A stretch of DNA of 64,000 nt from Euleptes europaea (GCF_029931775.1 NC_079318.1:26302159-26366158); one strand, 5' to 3'. Positions 12,813 through 22,835 are shown, numbered from the stretch's first letter. The notes: generated from the sequence alone by a model not told the origin. Translations and numbers: made by a program.

Positions 12813-14119
12813 CTGATTAATTTATATTAATGGCTGCAAACAACCGAAAGGCAAGAAGAGGAGAGATGTTTTAAATTGACCTGTCTTTGTAACACAATCC
12901 AATCAAAAGAGTAATCAATCCACTCAGACTGGGTGACAGCTAAGCTTTACCCATAAAATAAAAAAATTAAAACATTATACTCAGAAGATTTTAAAAAATG
13001 TATTTCCCAACATAATTTATGAAACAATCAAGGAGTCAATACTTCTTTTAATTTTTTAAACACATACTTTGAGTAGACTGTATTACAAGTCAGCAGCAAA
13101 GTGCATGTCAATTTGGAGTCCTTCCCTATTTTTTTCCTAATCATTGTGCATATGACTGTTAGCAGACAGTTATGAAGGAAGTAGGTACACATTAAACCAC
13201 TTATACTCTGTTGGTTTTATGCAACAGAGCTGCATACCCCAAACTAATAATAATTTGATTAAAAGGGCAATGACAAGCAAATGCCTCTTTCTGTACTGGA
13301 AGAGAAATCTGAATCAGTGTCTTCGGTATCAGAGAAGTGCATTACGCTTGTTCCTCAGCAAGAAATGGGACTCTTTTGAAATGCTCCTAAAACCTTGCGA
13401 ACTAGCAATCTGTAAAGGCCAAAGGAACTATTTAAGAATCCCCATACATAAATTACTGCAGTAGTTCATGCTGTCTCTTGGCATACTGTGCTAATCGATC
13501 TCTGGTTATGAGGAGCATGAGATTAAAGGAGAAAGAGACAAGACACATTTAACACCTACTTAAACATCCATTGTTTCAAGATTCAACACGGTGCTATATT
13601 TTATTAGAGTCTATACTATATATTCATTCATACAAAATAATTAATTGAAATCAGATAGAAACTCCTGCGGGATATCAATTAACCTTATTAATAAAAGCAA
13701 CTCACTAAACCACAATCAGCAAACCAAATCTTTGTTTTTACAATACTATTCATGGGAGAACAAACAAACTGTGCTACAAAGTGAAGGAAAAAGACAAAAG
13801 GAAAGTTGAGAGCAAAAGCGGAGTTTCTAGACACAGCCTTAAACATCAACTCTGCCTCCTTTTGCTTGAGGAAACAGTCAGAGCTCAGTGTATTGTTCTA
13901 GAATTAATTTCATCCCAACATACATGAGTCCATAGAATCCACTCACCCAGTTAAATTTTTTATTGCTTATTCTCCTCTATTTAAGCACTACCTTCCACAT
14001 CACTTTACATATCATGTTCACTCTAGCAATACATTAAATTAACAAGGTAAAAAAAAACACCATCTTACTATTTTTGACAGATAGTCTTACCCTTACAATG
14101 TCAGTCTTATCCTTACAAT

Positions 14120-14322
14120 AGTCAAAAAGGGCAAGAGTCCAGTAGCACCTTAAAGACTAACAAAAATATTTTCTGGTAGGGTATGAGTATCTGAAGAAGT
14201 GAGCTTTGGCTCACGAAAGCTCATACCCTACCAGAAAATATTTTTGTTAGTCTTTAAGGTGCTACTGGACTCTTGCCCTTTTTGACTACTGCAAACAGAC
14301 GAACACGGCTACCCACTGTGAA
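14120..14322 (-). mobile_element. Penelope-like foldback insertion with hammerhead motif (family A)
   Basis: A 203-bp insertion flanked by the perfect 13-bp duplication TTATCCTTACAAT (14,107-14,119 and 14,323-14,335). Two arms of about 65 bp are almost perfect inverted repeats around a 35-bp centre that holds a hammerhead motif. The right terminus, read on the minus strand, is TTCACAGTGGGTAGCCG, the same end as the element at 16,282. Ascribing it to Penelope-like elements follows from the ribozyme type, the variable-length duplication and the foldback form; there is no reverse transcriptase in the copy. Confidence 0.7.
14187..14226 (+). ncRNA. minimal type-I hammerhead ribozyme motif (complete core)
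   Basis: All parts are visible: stem I GTAT (14,187-14,190) with ATAC (14,223-14,226); box CTGAAGA (14,191-14,197, matching CUGANGA); one spacer A; stem II GTGAGC/GCTCAC with loop TTTG; box GAAA (14,215-14,218); palindromic stem III AGCT; predicted cleavage after C14,222 (CUC). The very short, self-complementary stem III is the form that works as a dimer and is known from Penelope-like elements. Whether it still cleaves is not shown. Confidence 0.7.
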
Positions 14323-14335
14323 TTATCCTTACAAT

Positions 14336-16269
14336 GTCAGTATGAAAATACTGTATCACACTCTTTAAGGAAAAGATATCAAGGAAACAGCTGTGTTATT
14401 TTTTTGGAAGTTTAAAAGCAAAGTTTTAAACAATGGATTAGATGTCTACAAATAAAAGAAACCCAGTTAAATAATGACAGAAGTAAAAATGGCAAGAGGG
14501 CACATAGTGGGTCTGGAAAGTAATTTCTTCCTCTGTATAGAAAAAAAAAAAAAGAAACATCTCGATAAGTCCCAGAACAACACTATAAGATGGGCTCCTG
14601 ACTAGCCACGCTACTTATTTTTTCCTCCTGTACTCATAAGCCTTACATCAGTGAGGATATATTTTGTCAGATATAAATTTCTTTGGGGTGGCAAAAGGTT
14701 TGTGCCCTTTTGCCCAAGGCCGTGCATTCAAAAGAGAGCAAAAGCCAGTGCCAGCTCTAAGTATGTCACCACTCTTACAATCCAGAAAAGTAAATACTTT
14801 CCAAGTATCAGGTTCTCATAATCAGAGTTCTGTAACATTCTGTATTCAATGATCTTGCACATTTTAATTGAAAAGTCACTTCAGAAGAACCTAAATCAAA
14901 ACTAGCTTGCTATGGTACTGAAACGTTAAACTGTTTAGTACACTCACCATAACTTTACTACAAACACATATCCTAAGATTTTTTTAAAAAAATAGCAGTT
15001 TCATTCAAAGATTTTTCTACACAAAATGCAAACATAGGTTGAGAGTTGTTACACAGCAAGGCTGTATCAGAATGTTTCCTCTGATTTATGACATCTTTTG
15101 AAGAACTGCATGGCTACACCCTCAGATTCCTGCTGTAATCACAGTACCTGGTCACAACTATTTCAGCCTAACTCCCCTATATCTGCATATATACAAGAAC
15201 TTTGTATATTTTAAATGATTATTTTCTGTACTGAAAGTCTTAAGAATACTGCTTTCACCTGCCCTCACAAAACAACCTTAATATAAGGTACACATTTTGA
15301 TACATTATTTAAGAACCCACTAGGTATTCTTTCACAGCAAGTGATTATTTCATCAAGAGAAAAGACTCACGATGAAACATATTTACTGAAAACTACCAAT
15401 TAAATGGTATGAAATATTTGATTTGGTATTATTGCTAGTGTTTCCGGCACAGCTGATGCATAATTGCAGATATCTACATCCTTCAAGAAAGACCTCACTT
15501 GACAGAGGAAGTTGCTTACAATATTTAATAACAAAGATGGTAGACAGTGCATACCATTCGAGTATTCAACAATATTCCTTTTTCAGTTGTTCAAGAAGTG
15601 CCACCAGCAGATTTTTTTTTCAAGCCAAGGAGTCAGATTTATAACTGTGCCAGAATCTTATTAAGGGGTCAGTCTGGACGTTTCGATAATAACATCCTCT
15701 ACTGACATCACAAGCTTTAAAATCAGGAACAGAGTATTCCTAATGGTCAGTTCAGCACATGTGTAAGTAACATGAACATTTTTTGGATAATATTTGCATA
15801 TGACACAGACTACCAGCTGTCAGTGCTTTTCAAATAAGAGGAAGATGTCATACGAATTCCGTGCAACAGCGAAAAGTATTTGGGGGGAAAAAATCTTTCT
15901 GCGACTTGCAGTAGTATTTTACTGCAGGCATTCTTTCCCCATACTGAAGACACTCCTAGAAACTCAGGATTATTAACTCAACAGGACTCAGAGGAAGGGA
16001 AAGTAAACCAAACCGACCATTTAACCTCAAACGAGAAAAGCTCAACTGCTTTAAGGGAGCTTTTCCACTCCGGCTTCCTACTTTCCAAGGGAGAGCAAAA
16101 ATGCCCCCCCTGATTCCCCTGCCAAACTACTAAGGCTGGGCCAGGCAGCCATGTCCTTTCCCTTTTGGAAGGGTGTTTTTTTTGCAGGAGGAGAAGTCCA
16201 GAGCAAGCGAATTCACCACGCGCCCTCCAGCACAGCGGACCTACGAGTTTGCAACACGCACGCACACAC
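14336..16269. other. ARID4B intron sequence, nothing recognised
   Basis: A/T-rich intron between the two family A insertions. There is a (CA)-rich patch at about 16,258-16,272 next to the array insertion. No coding exon is recognised. Confidence 0.5.
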
Positions 16270-16281
16270 ACAAAAAGCCAA

Positions 16282-16861
16282 TTCACAGTGGGTAGCCGTG
16301 TTAGTCTGTCTGCAGTAGTAGAAAAGAGCAAGAGTCCAGTAGCACCTTAAAGACTAACAAAAAATATTTTCTGGCAGGGTATGAGCTTTCGTGAGCCACA
16401 GCTCATACCCTGCCAGAAAATATTTTTGTTAGTCTTTAAGGTGCTGCTGGACTCTCGCTCTTTTCTACTTCTGAAGAAGTGAGCTGTGGCTCCCGAAAGC
16501 CCATACCCCGCCAGAAAATATTTTTGTTAGTCTTTAAGGTGCTGCTGGACTCTTGCTCTTTTCTACTTCTGAAGAAGTGAGCTGTGGCTCCCGAAAGCTC
16601 ATACCCCGCCAGAAAATATTTTTGTTAGTCTTTAAGGTGCTGCTGGACTCTTGCTCTTTTCTACTTCTGAAGAAGTGAGCTGTGGCTCCCGAAAGCTCAT
16701 ACCCCGCCAGAAAATATTTTTGTTAGCCTTTAAGGTGCTACTGGACTCTCGCCCTTTTCTACTTCTGAAGAAGTGAGCTGTGGCTCCCGAAAGCCCACAC
16801 CCCGCCAGAAAATATTTTTGTTAGTCTTGAAGGCGCTACTGGACTCTGGCCCTTTTCTGCT
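16282..16861 (+). mobile_element. 98-bp tandem array with hammerhead motifs, inserted as one unit (family A)
   Basis: The insertion has the perfect 12-bp duplication ACAAAAAGCCAA at 16,270-16,281 and 16,862-16,873. It begins with TTCACAGTGGGTAGCCG, continues into an inverted partial unit, then four direct units whose CTGAAGA boxes start at 16,471, 16,569, 16,667 and 16,765, an exact 98-bp period. Neighbouring units differ by one to a few bases, so the array is young. In every unit stem II has one mismatch (GTGAGC with GCTCCC) and the stem I partner of ATAC is gone (ACTT instead), so all copies stem from one already weakened motif. It lies about 180 bp from the ARID4B start exon. Confidence 0.75.
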
Positions 16862-17040
16862 ACAAAAAGCCAAGACAACGAAGCAGCCTTTCAGCACAAC
16901 AGCCCGCCGTGTAAATCTGGACGAAAGCTCGCCCGCCTCGCCCCGGGGGAGTGGAGCTGGGGCAGCCCGAACTCTTTCTCCCCCCCCCACCCCAACCTCA
17001 TTCCGCCGCCCCCATATTCCGCCGCCGAGCGGTTCTTTAC

Positions 17041-17120
17041 CTTCATGACGAACTCTCAGGCTCGCAGCAGGAGGACGGACAAAAAAAACCCGAGCCGAGG
17101 TTGAGCCGCCGAGGCTGGAC
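17041..17120 (-). CDS. ARID4B: ARID4B exon with start codon (codons Met-Lys only)
   Basis: Read on the minus strand, a pyrimidine-rich tract ending in AG (17,122-17,121) is followed by an 80-base exon whose last six bases are ATGAAG (17,046-17,041), then a donor GTAAAG (from 17,040). Vertebrate ARID4B starts Met-Lys-Ala-Leu-Asp, so this matches a start exon coding only Met-Lys and ending in phase 0. ARID4B (RBBP1L1, SAP180) is a nuclear chromatin protein with Tudor, PWWP-like, ARID and chromobarrel domains that works in the Sin3/HDAC corepressor. The call rests on gene order (ARID4B lies head-to-head with GGPS1 in amniotes), the splice signals and the Met-Lys match. Two codons alone would not identify a gene. 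The remaining coding exons lie outside the window. Confidence 0.65.
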
Positions 17121-18289
17121 CTGAAATTTAAAACAAAGCACTGAGAGCCGCCGCCACCCCCTTTCCGCCGGGGCGCGCTCTGCATGTTTGTGTGGGGAGG
17201 GAGAGCTCCCCTTCCCCCCCCCACCCCAGATGTCCTTCAAACCCCACCACGCGCGGGGCCCCCTTCCTGCCCTCCTCGCCCCTCCGGCGACGGCAGCCGC
17301 TTCCTTCTCCGAGGCTCGCACGCCGCGGCTTTCTCCCCCCCCCTCCCCCGCCGCCGCTGCTGCTGCCGCCGCTGCCGCCTTTGACGCCATTTCTGTCAGA
17401 GGAGAAACTTGCCACAACAACAACCGCTTCTTGCCACCCCCCGTTGCAAAAAAAAAACCCACAAAAAACCCCCAAAACACAACAAAAAAACAACCCCCAA
17501 AACACAACAACAACCCCTTCTCCGGGTACCGCCTCAGAGCGACCGAGCCTTCCTTGGGGGGGGGGGGGCGGCGGCGGCGGCTCCGGTCCCTGAAGTAAGT
17601 GGGGGTTGGGGGGAGGGGAGAAAGAGGGGCAGGTTGAGGGGGGGTGATAACTGGGAACGGCCCCCCCGCCCCAGCCAGGGCCGAGGCGCTTCCCTCATCC
17701 ATACGGACAACGACACACACACGCTTCCCTGCGGGAGGGGAGGCTTCTCCCTCCATTGTACTAGGCCCTAGGGCAAGGAGCGTAAGATGGGGGGGGCGGC
17801 GGTTGGGCGAGCCAGCTCTCTTTCTCCTCGTCGCCGTCCCCCCCCCCTTTCTGCATCCCGGGTGAGGAGATCTCCTCAGCAACCTCTCTCTCTCTCCCCC
17901 CCCACCCAAAAAAAAATCAAGAGGTGACTCCGCGGCAGGAGTTTCAGCAACAGCTCCTCGCCCAGAGCTGGCCAGCGACCGAAAAGGCAGGGGATGGGGG
18001 GGGGGCGGGGAGGGGGGGAGACCGAGGGGAGCCTTCCCTCCCCTTAGGACCCCCCCCTTTTCCGCCTCTCCCCCGAGACACGAAGGCTCCGGGAGGGGGA
18101 TCGGGAGGGGACTGCGGGGGGGGGCCCATCCGCGAGTCCCGCCGCAGCCTCAACAAGGAGGAAAACAACAAAAACAACGAAACCCGGCCGCTCTCTCTGC
18201 CCCTGCAAAGAAAAAAAACACAGCCCCGGCCCTCCCCCCCCCCCCGAAAAACACGGCGGCCACGGAGCTCTTCCTCGGGGCTGCGTTAC

Positions 18290-18560
18290 CTTTGTTCCGC
18301 GGCTGCGGCCCGCCCGCTCGAGGGTCCCCTCTAACTGCGGGCGGAGGGGGGGGGCGGATGGAGCCGCCTCCCAACGCAGGGCTCGATCCCCCCCCTAGCC
18401 GAAATCTCGGATAGGCCCAACAATCTCCGGCCAGGCTGAAAGGACAGGCGGCGGCGGCGGCTCCCGCCCTGCAATGGCCGGGGCCGATCCCTCCCGTCCG
18501 GACCCCGGCGGCGACGGCGACAGCAGCAGCTCCGAGCCGTTCGCTCGCCCTCCCCCTCGC
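18290..18560 (-). other. ARID4B: candidate ARID4B 5' untranslated exon
   Basis: On the minus strand the sequence AAAG/GTAACG gives a plausible donor with exon end at 18,290. Upstream, at 18,622-18,626, is an inverted CCAAT box that would place a start site at about 18,530-18,560. The interval is about 75-80% G+C and has many CpGs. The exon has no usable open frame starting with ATG and would be joined to the exon at 17,120. The exact start and the donor are inferred; another donor in the island is possible. Confidence 0.4.
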
Positions 18561-18621
18561 TCAGATCCGAAACGTGACTGACAGCGCGAGCCCCGCCCCC
18601 TCTCCGCCTTGCTCGCCCCCC

Positions 18622-18626
18622 ATTGG
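18622..18626 (-). promoter_or_regulatory. inverted CCAAT box (NF-Y)
   Basis: CCATTGG on the plus strand gives CCAATGG on the minus strand, 60-90 bases upstream of the proposed ARID4B start region, the usual NF-Y spacing. Confidence 0.5.
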
Positions 18627-18816
18627 TCCCGAGCGCGCGACGGGGAGGGGGCCGCCCGCTTTTTAACGCCGTTAGTCTCCCTTTCAGAAACGCTGATGTA
18701 ATTCTCACGGCAGTTCTATGGAAACACAGACTCGGCGTCGCGGGGCCTTCTGGGTAGCGAGGTTTCCCGCCCGCCCTTCGGCCGCGGGCTGGAAAGGGAC
18801 TTTGTTTCCGATCGGA

Positions 18817-18836
18817 ACTACAGATCCCGGGATGCA
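18817..18836 (+). promoter_or_regulatory. ZNF143/SBF-type site
   Basis: ACTACA followed by two bases and TCCCGGGATGCA closely matches the long ZNF143/Staf motif (ACTACAnnTCCCAGnATGC). The site is typical of bidirectional CpG-island promoters and lies between the proposed ARID4B and GGPS1 start regions. Confidence 0.7.
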
Positions 18837-18949
18837 CTGAGGAGAGAGCGAGGAGAATGAGAAAATAGGGGCGGGGGGGGAGCGAGGGAAAGAGAGCCAA
18901 ATAGAGCTTATTAAACGGGCATGGGCGGAGCTCGCGCCTGCGCCGAAAG

Positions 18950-19530
18950 GCCCCGGTGGCGCATTTTCCCCCCATCAGGCGAAGGTGGCGGTTGAGGCGG
19001 AAGGGGGTGGGGCTTTGTGCCTGCTGGGGTTGGGTTGACACGGGCCAAAAAGAGTGGCGGAGCCGAGCTTGGCCCGGGCCAGTCAAAAGAAGCGGTGGAG
19101 GCGACGGTAGGTGGGCAGTCGCCGCTGTCGAGGCGTCTGTTTTTGAAAATGGGGGGGGGCTTCCTGCCCCGCCCGTCTGCCGTAACGGGCCCGAAAGGGG
19201 GTGTGGGGTTTCATGTCTCCTCCCCCAGTTACCGCCCCTAACGCTCCTCGAGCACGCGAACACGAGGCTCCACCTTCCTCCTCCCCCCCCCCCGACGACC
19301 TCTATAAAGAAGGGACGGCTGCTTCGCTTGAGGGCAAACAATAGTTGCTTCTGGCGTCTGCCGGTCTGTTCCGAAAGCAGAAGCGGCTGCTGTTGACTCG
19401 AGAGCCTGCTTGGTTTCCCCCCCCCCTTCTTCTTAACCCAGCAGAGCTGTCTGCAGCAGTAAGGAAGGGGAGGGGTCTTGCGGCTCTCCGTTGGCGCCCG
19501 CGTGTGTGAATGTGGCTGCCCTTTCCAGGT
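18950..19530 (+). other. GGPS1: GGPS1 5' untranslated exon region (exact exon unresolved)
   Basis: The first coding exon of GGPS1 begins with an acceptor at 23,632, so an untranslated first exon must lie upstream, in the CpG island. Three plus-strand donors are plausible: GACG/GTAGGT (exon end 19,106), GCA/GTAAGG (about 19,454) and CCAG/GTATTG (about 19,527). The sequence does not decide between them and alternative first exons are possible. Confidence 0.45.
19303..19310 (+). promoter_or_regulatory. TATA-like box in GGPS1 promoter region
   Basis: TATAAAGA stands out in the GC-rich island and is followed about 30 bases later by purine-pyrimidine-mixed sequence that could be a transcription start. 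CpG-island genes rarely depend on TATA, so it may define one alternative GGPS1 start. Confidence 0.35.
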
Positions 19531-19576
19531 ATTGGGAACCGTTTTAATGCAGGTCGGTACCTCGTGTGAACGTGCG

Positions 19577-20035
19577 TTGCGTGTGTGTGAAGTGCCGTCA
19601 AGTCGCTTCCGACTCCTGGCGACCCTATGAATGAAAGGATCTGAGCAGGGCTGTCAAAGATAGGACATTTTTGGAGGACTTTCGACTTGACCGCACTTCA
19701 CACACACGTGAATGAAAGCCCTCCAAAATGTCCTGTCTTTGACAGCCTTGCTCGGATCTTGCAAACTGAAGGCTGTGGCTTCCTTTATTGAGTCCATCCA
19801 TCTCTTGTTGGGTCTTCCTCTTGTCCTGCTGCCCTCCACTTTTCCTAGCATGACTGTCTTTTCCAGTGACTCTTGCCGTCTCATGACGTGACCAAAATAC
19901 GACAGCCTCAGTTTAGCCATTTTAGCTTCTAGGGTCAGTTCAGGCTTGATTTGATCTATAACCCACTGATTTGTTTTTTTGGCAGTCCACGGAATCCGTA
20001 ACGCTCTGCTCCAACACCACATTTCAAAGGAATCT
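19577..20035 (-). mobile_element. RTE-BovB LINE 3' end with internal inverted duplication
   Basis: The minus strand encodes the C-terminus of BovB ORF2 ([36 protein letters not shown]) and the 3' end GGCGACCCTATGAAT in reverse with CAAGTCGCTTCCGACTC. Between 19,637 and 19,765 one segment (CCTCCAAAATGTCCTGTC and its inverse) occurs twice in opposite orientation, forming a foldback. It lies in GGPS1 intron 1. Confidence 0.75.
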
Positions 20036-20039
20036 ATTT

Positions 20040-21485
20040 TCTTCCTATCAGCTTAGTGCTGCCTTTTTGCCTGCCAATTAAAAAGGGGTGGCTTTTCCAC
20101 CCCCGCGCGCGCGTGGAACCAGGGAGGCGGCTGCTGCTGCTGCTGCTTTCTTGGTGGTAACTTTTATTACCTTTGTGTTTCAGAGGCGTCCTACAGTTCT
20201 AGAACGTATCATGAAACATTTCTGGTGCTTGCTTATGGCAGAGTTTTAGTACGAGAGGTGTAGCTTTGGGGTGTGCGTGTGTGTGTTATGTTATCATGGA
20301 GTTTTCTAGTGTTGTGTTGAGAGACGGCAATATTTCTACTTTGGTCAAGTTCAGAAGGTGCAAGATTTCAAATAAGGCTATTGCGTTTGAGAAGGAAGTG
20401 CAGGAGGGTGCGTATTACAATATGGGCGAAAATGCACGGGAGGTTTTGCCTTGAATCTGCCGCTCTCTAGATGCACATTTTCCCCATCTAAGTTCTCAAA
20501 ACTCTGCATAGGGGCTTATTTTTGAGATTTGAGAATTTGGCTGGGGGAAATGTGCATTTAGAAAGCGGCAAATCCAAGGCAAACCCTTCCCATGTGTTTT
20601 CGCCTTATGTTTCTTTTTCGTGCTGGTAGTAATGCATCGAACTATACAGTCGGGAGGCCCAGTGTCTCCAGTGACTATGTGAATCGTTTACAAAAAGTCA
20701 GTGAGCTTAATATTTGTTGAGCTCCTAAAACAGCCTAACTTAGGTATCAGTGTAAATTAACTTAAAAATCCAGTATTAAAAACAGTAATTGTGGTCTCTC
20801 TGAAAAGGATGCTTTGAACCAGGGGATAAGAACCTCTCAACCACATTCTAGTGCAGTGTACTTAAACATTAATTGTACCGCAAGTATTTATAAGGCATTT
20901 AGTACACTGTGCAGCAGACTAATCTATGTTGCCACAGTGTGGAAAAAATAGTCTGAAAATGGCAGAACCATTACAGGTTCCCAAACAAGTCGTTTCCATG
21001 TAGAAGGGGGGAAGTGAAACCTTGAGTTCTAAAAATGTTCCAACTTCTTCTTTCAGCTGTTCATACCCTGATCTTTTGAACAGCTAAAGCAGTAACTGCT
21101 GATTTATTAGGATGTTCTGGGTTTTATCTCTTTAGCAACTACTTTTGGTTCAAGTTAATTGTACATTCAACATAAATGTGAAGTAATAAGATTAGTGTGC
21201 TCTCACCAAAATGTTGTACTTGTGGATACCTGTTTTCTTTTACATGGGTGGTAATTAAGTGAGGTAACAACTGTGAAGCATTTCTATCTGAAAGATGTGT
21301 TAAAGTGAGAAATCAGCATGATAAACACCCAACTGGCTTGGATTATTGTTGGCTATCTTAAACCTAGCTAATTATTTACCTGTGACGGTTATGATCTCCC
21401 TTAAAATTCGCAAATAAAGCTTACTGGCCATATAGTTAAGGTGGCATATGTAATTCTCAGAATTGAGCATAGAATTTGAAGTGTT
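20040..21485 (+). other. GGPS1 intron 1 sequence
   Basis: Contains a short (TGC)n run at about 20,131-20,146. Otherwise no recognised feature. Confidence 0.5.
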
Positions 21486-21488
21486 ATG

Positions 21489-21664
21489 GATCTCTGACCT
21501 GGATAGCCCCAGGCTAGCCTGATCTCATCAGATCTCAGAAGCTAAGCAGGATCACCCCTAGCTACTATTCGGCTGGAATACCAGGAGGCAGGCAGTGGTA
21601 AACCAACCCTGAATGTCTTTCCTTAAAAATCCTACAGCGTCGCCATAAGTCAGTGACTTGATAA
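21489..21664 (+). mobile_element. 5S rRNA-derived SINE
   Basis: CTGATCTCATCAGATCTCAG and AAGCTAAGCAGGATCACC match the 5S rRNA internal promoter region, followed by the Sauria-type tail CGCCATAAGTCAGTGACTTG. Confidence 0.8.
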
Positions 21665-22147
21665 TAAAAGAAAAATGCATCATTAGTTGGTCTTTATTGT
21701 TCTACCTTTCTTTCTTTAATAAACACACCCTTTTGCATACAGTTCTGCGAATATCAGCATACTGTACTGTGTTTGGGAGGGAGATTCTTGTTCAGCTCAG
21801 ATTTAGTAACATCTGTAAAACAGAAGTATCTGGGGCAGTTTGTGTTTTGTCACTGCAGCATGTGTTTTTCTTGTATATTATCAGGCATGTGTTCGTTTCG
21901 TTGTTGTTGTTGAATACTTGGACACAAAATATAAAATCACAGGTTTAGTTTTGCAGAAGTGTGATGTTTGAATACAAACCATTCACAGTTTAAAGTCGAT
22001 TTGAATGAGCCTAAACCAGTGATGGCGAACCTTTCAGAGACCGAGTGCCCAAACTGCAACCCAAAACCCACTTATTTATCGCCGAGTGCCAATGCGGCAA
22101 TTTAACCTGAATACCACCCCCAGAGGGGGCCCAGAGGGAGAGGCTAC

Positions 22148-22355
22148 GGTTGCCAAGTTCCTCTTTGTCATGAGTGGGAGGTTTTTGGGGTGGCGCCTGA
22201 GAAGGGCGGGGTTTGGGGAAGGACTTCAGTGCCATAGAGTCCAATTGCCAAAGTGGCAATTTTTTCCAGGGGAACTGATCTCTATTGGTTGGAGATCACT
22301 TGTAATAGCAGGAGATCTCCAGCTAGTATCTGGAGATTGGGAACTAGTTCCTTAG
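22148..22355 (-). mobile_element. copy of the 220-bp GGGTTGCC element, nested in the hAT MITE
   Basis: GGAGATCTCCAGCTAGTATC, GGGGAACTGATCTCTATTGG and GGTGGCGCCTGAGAAGGGCG are, in reverse, the internal segments of the element at 3,127. Confidence 0.55.
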
Positions 22356-22479
22356 TGTTTTCTCTCTACATATCAAGACAAATGGAAAGGTGTTTGGAGG
22401 ATGGCTTGTGGGCACTTCAAAGGTGGAAAAGGACTGCACGCCCCTCCGCCCGCACCGACCCAGAGGGCGCCGGAGAAGC

Positions 22480-22655
22480 CTCTGGAGGGAAAGAAGGAAG
22501 GAAGGAAAGAAGGAAGAAAGGGAAGGGAGGGGGAAAGGGAAGAAAGGGAGGGAGAGAAAGAAAGAAAAAGAGAAAGGGAGAAAGAAATGGAGCGAGGGAG
22601 AGAAAGAAAAATAGGGAAAGAAAAGGACGGAGGGAGACGGAGAAAGAAAGAGGCC
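22480..22655 (+). repeat. polypurine (GGAA/GAAA)n tract
   Basis: About 175 bases almost wholly A and G on this strand. It could form triplex DNA; it produces long charged or Phe/Ser-rich spurious frames on both strands. Confidence 0.9.
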
Positions 22656-22835
22656 ACTCAAGTATGGGAAGTTTTGCCTTGGATTTGCCACTCTCCAGAT
22701 GCACATTTTCCCCCATCCGGGGCAGGGCAGAGCCGGAATGGCCAGCGGCTTGGAGGAACCATGCGTGCCGGCAGAGAGGGCTACGCGTGCCGGAAGTGGC
22801 ACCCGTGCCATAGGTTCGCCAACACAGGCCTAAAC

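Larger units (their letters stand above)
1..17040 (-). other. ARID4B: ARID4B first coding intron (partial)
   Basis: The donor GTAAAG directly follows the ATGAAG of the ARID4B start-codon exon at 17,041, so everything to the left, read on the minus strand, is intron. I looked on the minus strand for the next exon, which in vertebrate ARID4B begins ALDEPPYLTVGTDVSAKY, and did not recognise it anywhere in 1-17,000. The intron therefore probably runs off the window. Apart from the repeats listed separately it holds A/T-rich sequence without recognisable coding exons. Assignment as intron is inferred from the exon at its edge. Confidence 0.7.
16850..19560. promoter_or_regulatory. CpG island, divergent ARID4B/GGPS1 promoter
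   Basis: A 2.7-kb block of dense CpG and GC boxes contrasts sharply with A/T-rich flanks. ARID4B exons leave it on the minus strand and GGPS1 on the plus strand, so it is a bidirectional housekeeping promoter. Long frames read in all directions here (for example 336 codons on the minus strand at 18,331-19,341) are by-products of high G+C and low stop frequency: they show no family resemblance and are full of homopolymer Gly/Pro/Arg/Ala runs. Confidence 0.85.
22017..22827 (+). mobile_element. hAT MITE with 8-bp duplication, containing nested repeats
   Basis: Perfect duplication GCCTAAAC at 22,009-22,016 and 22,828-22,835. Ends CAGTGATGGCGAACC and GGTTCGCCAACACAG are imperfect inverted repeats of the hAT type. 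Inside are a minus-strand copy of the 220-bp element (about 22,148-22,355) and a purine-rich block (22,480-22,655). The open frames inside come from the (GGAAA)-like run and are not genes. Confidence 0.8.

Noticed and set aside
1-17000. Further ARID4B exons on the minus strand
   Set aside because: I looked for reverse complements of the coding sequence of the second and third coding exons and found none; the intron seems to extend past the window.
16730-19341. Long open frames in the CpG island (up to 336 codons on the minus strand, others of 288 and 164)
   Set aside because: High G+C removes stops; the translations are Gly/Pro/Arg/Ala runs without recognisable domains, overlap each other in several frames and cross the ARID4B exons.
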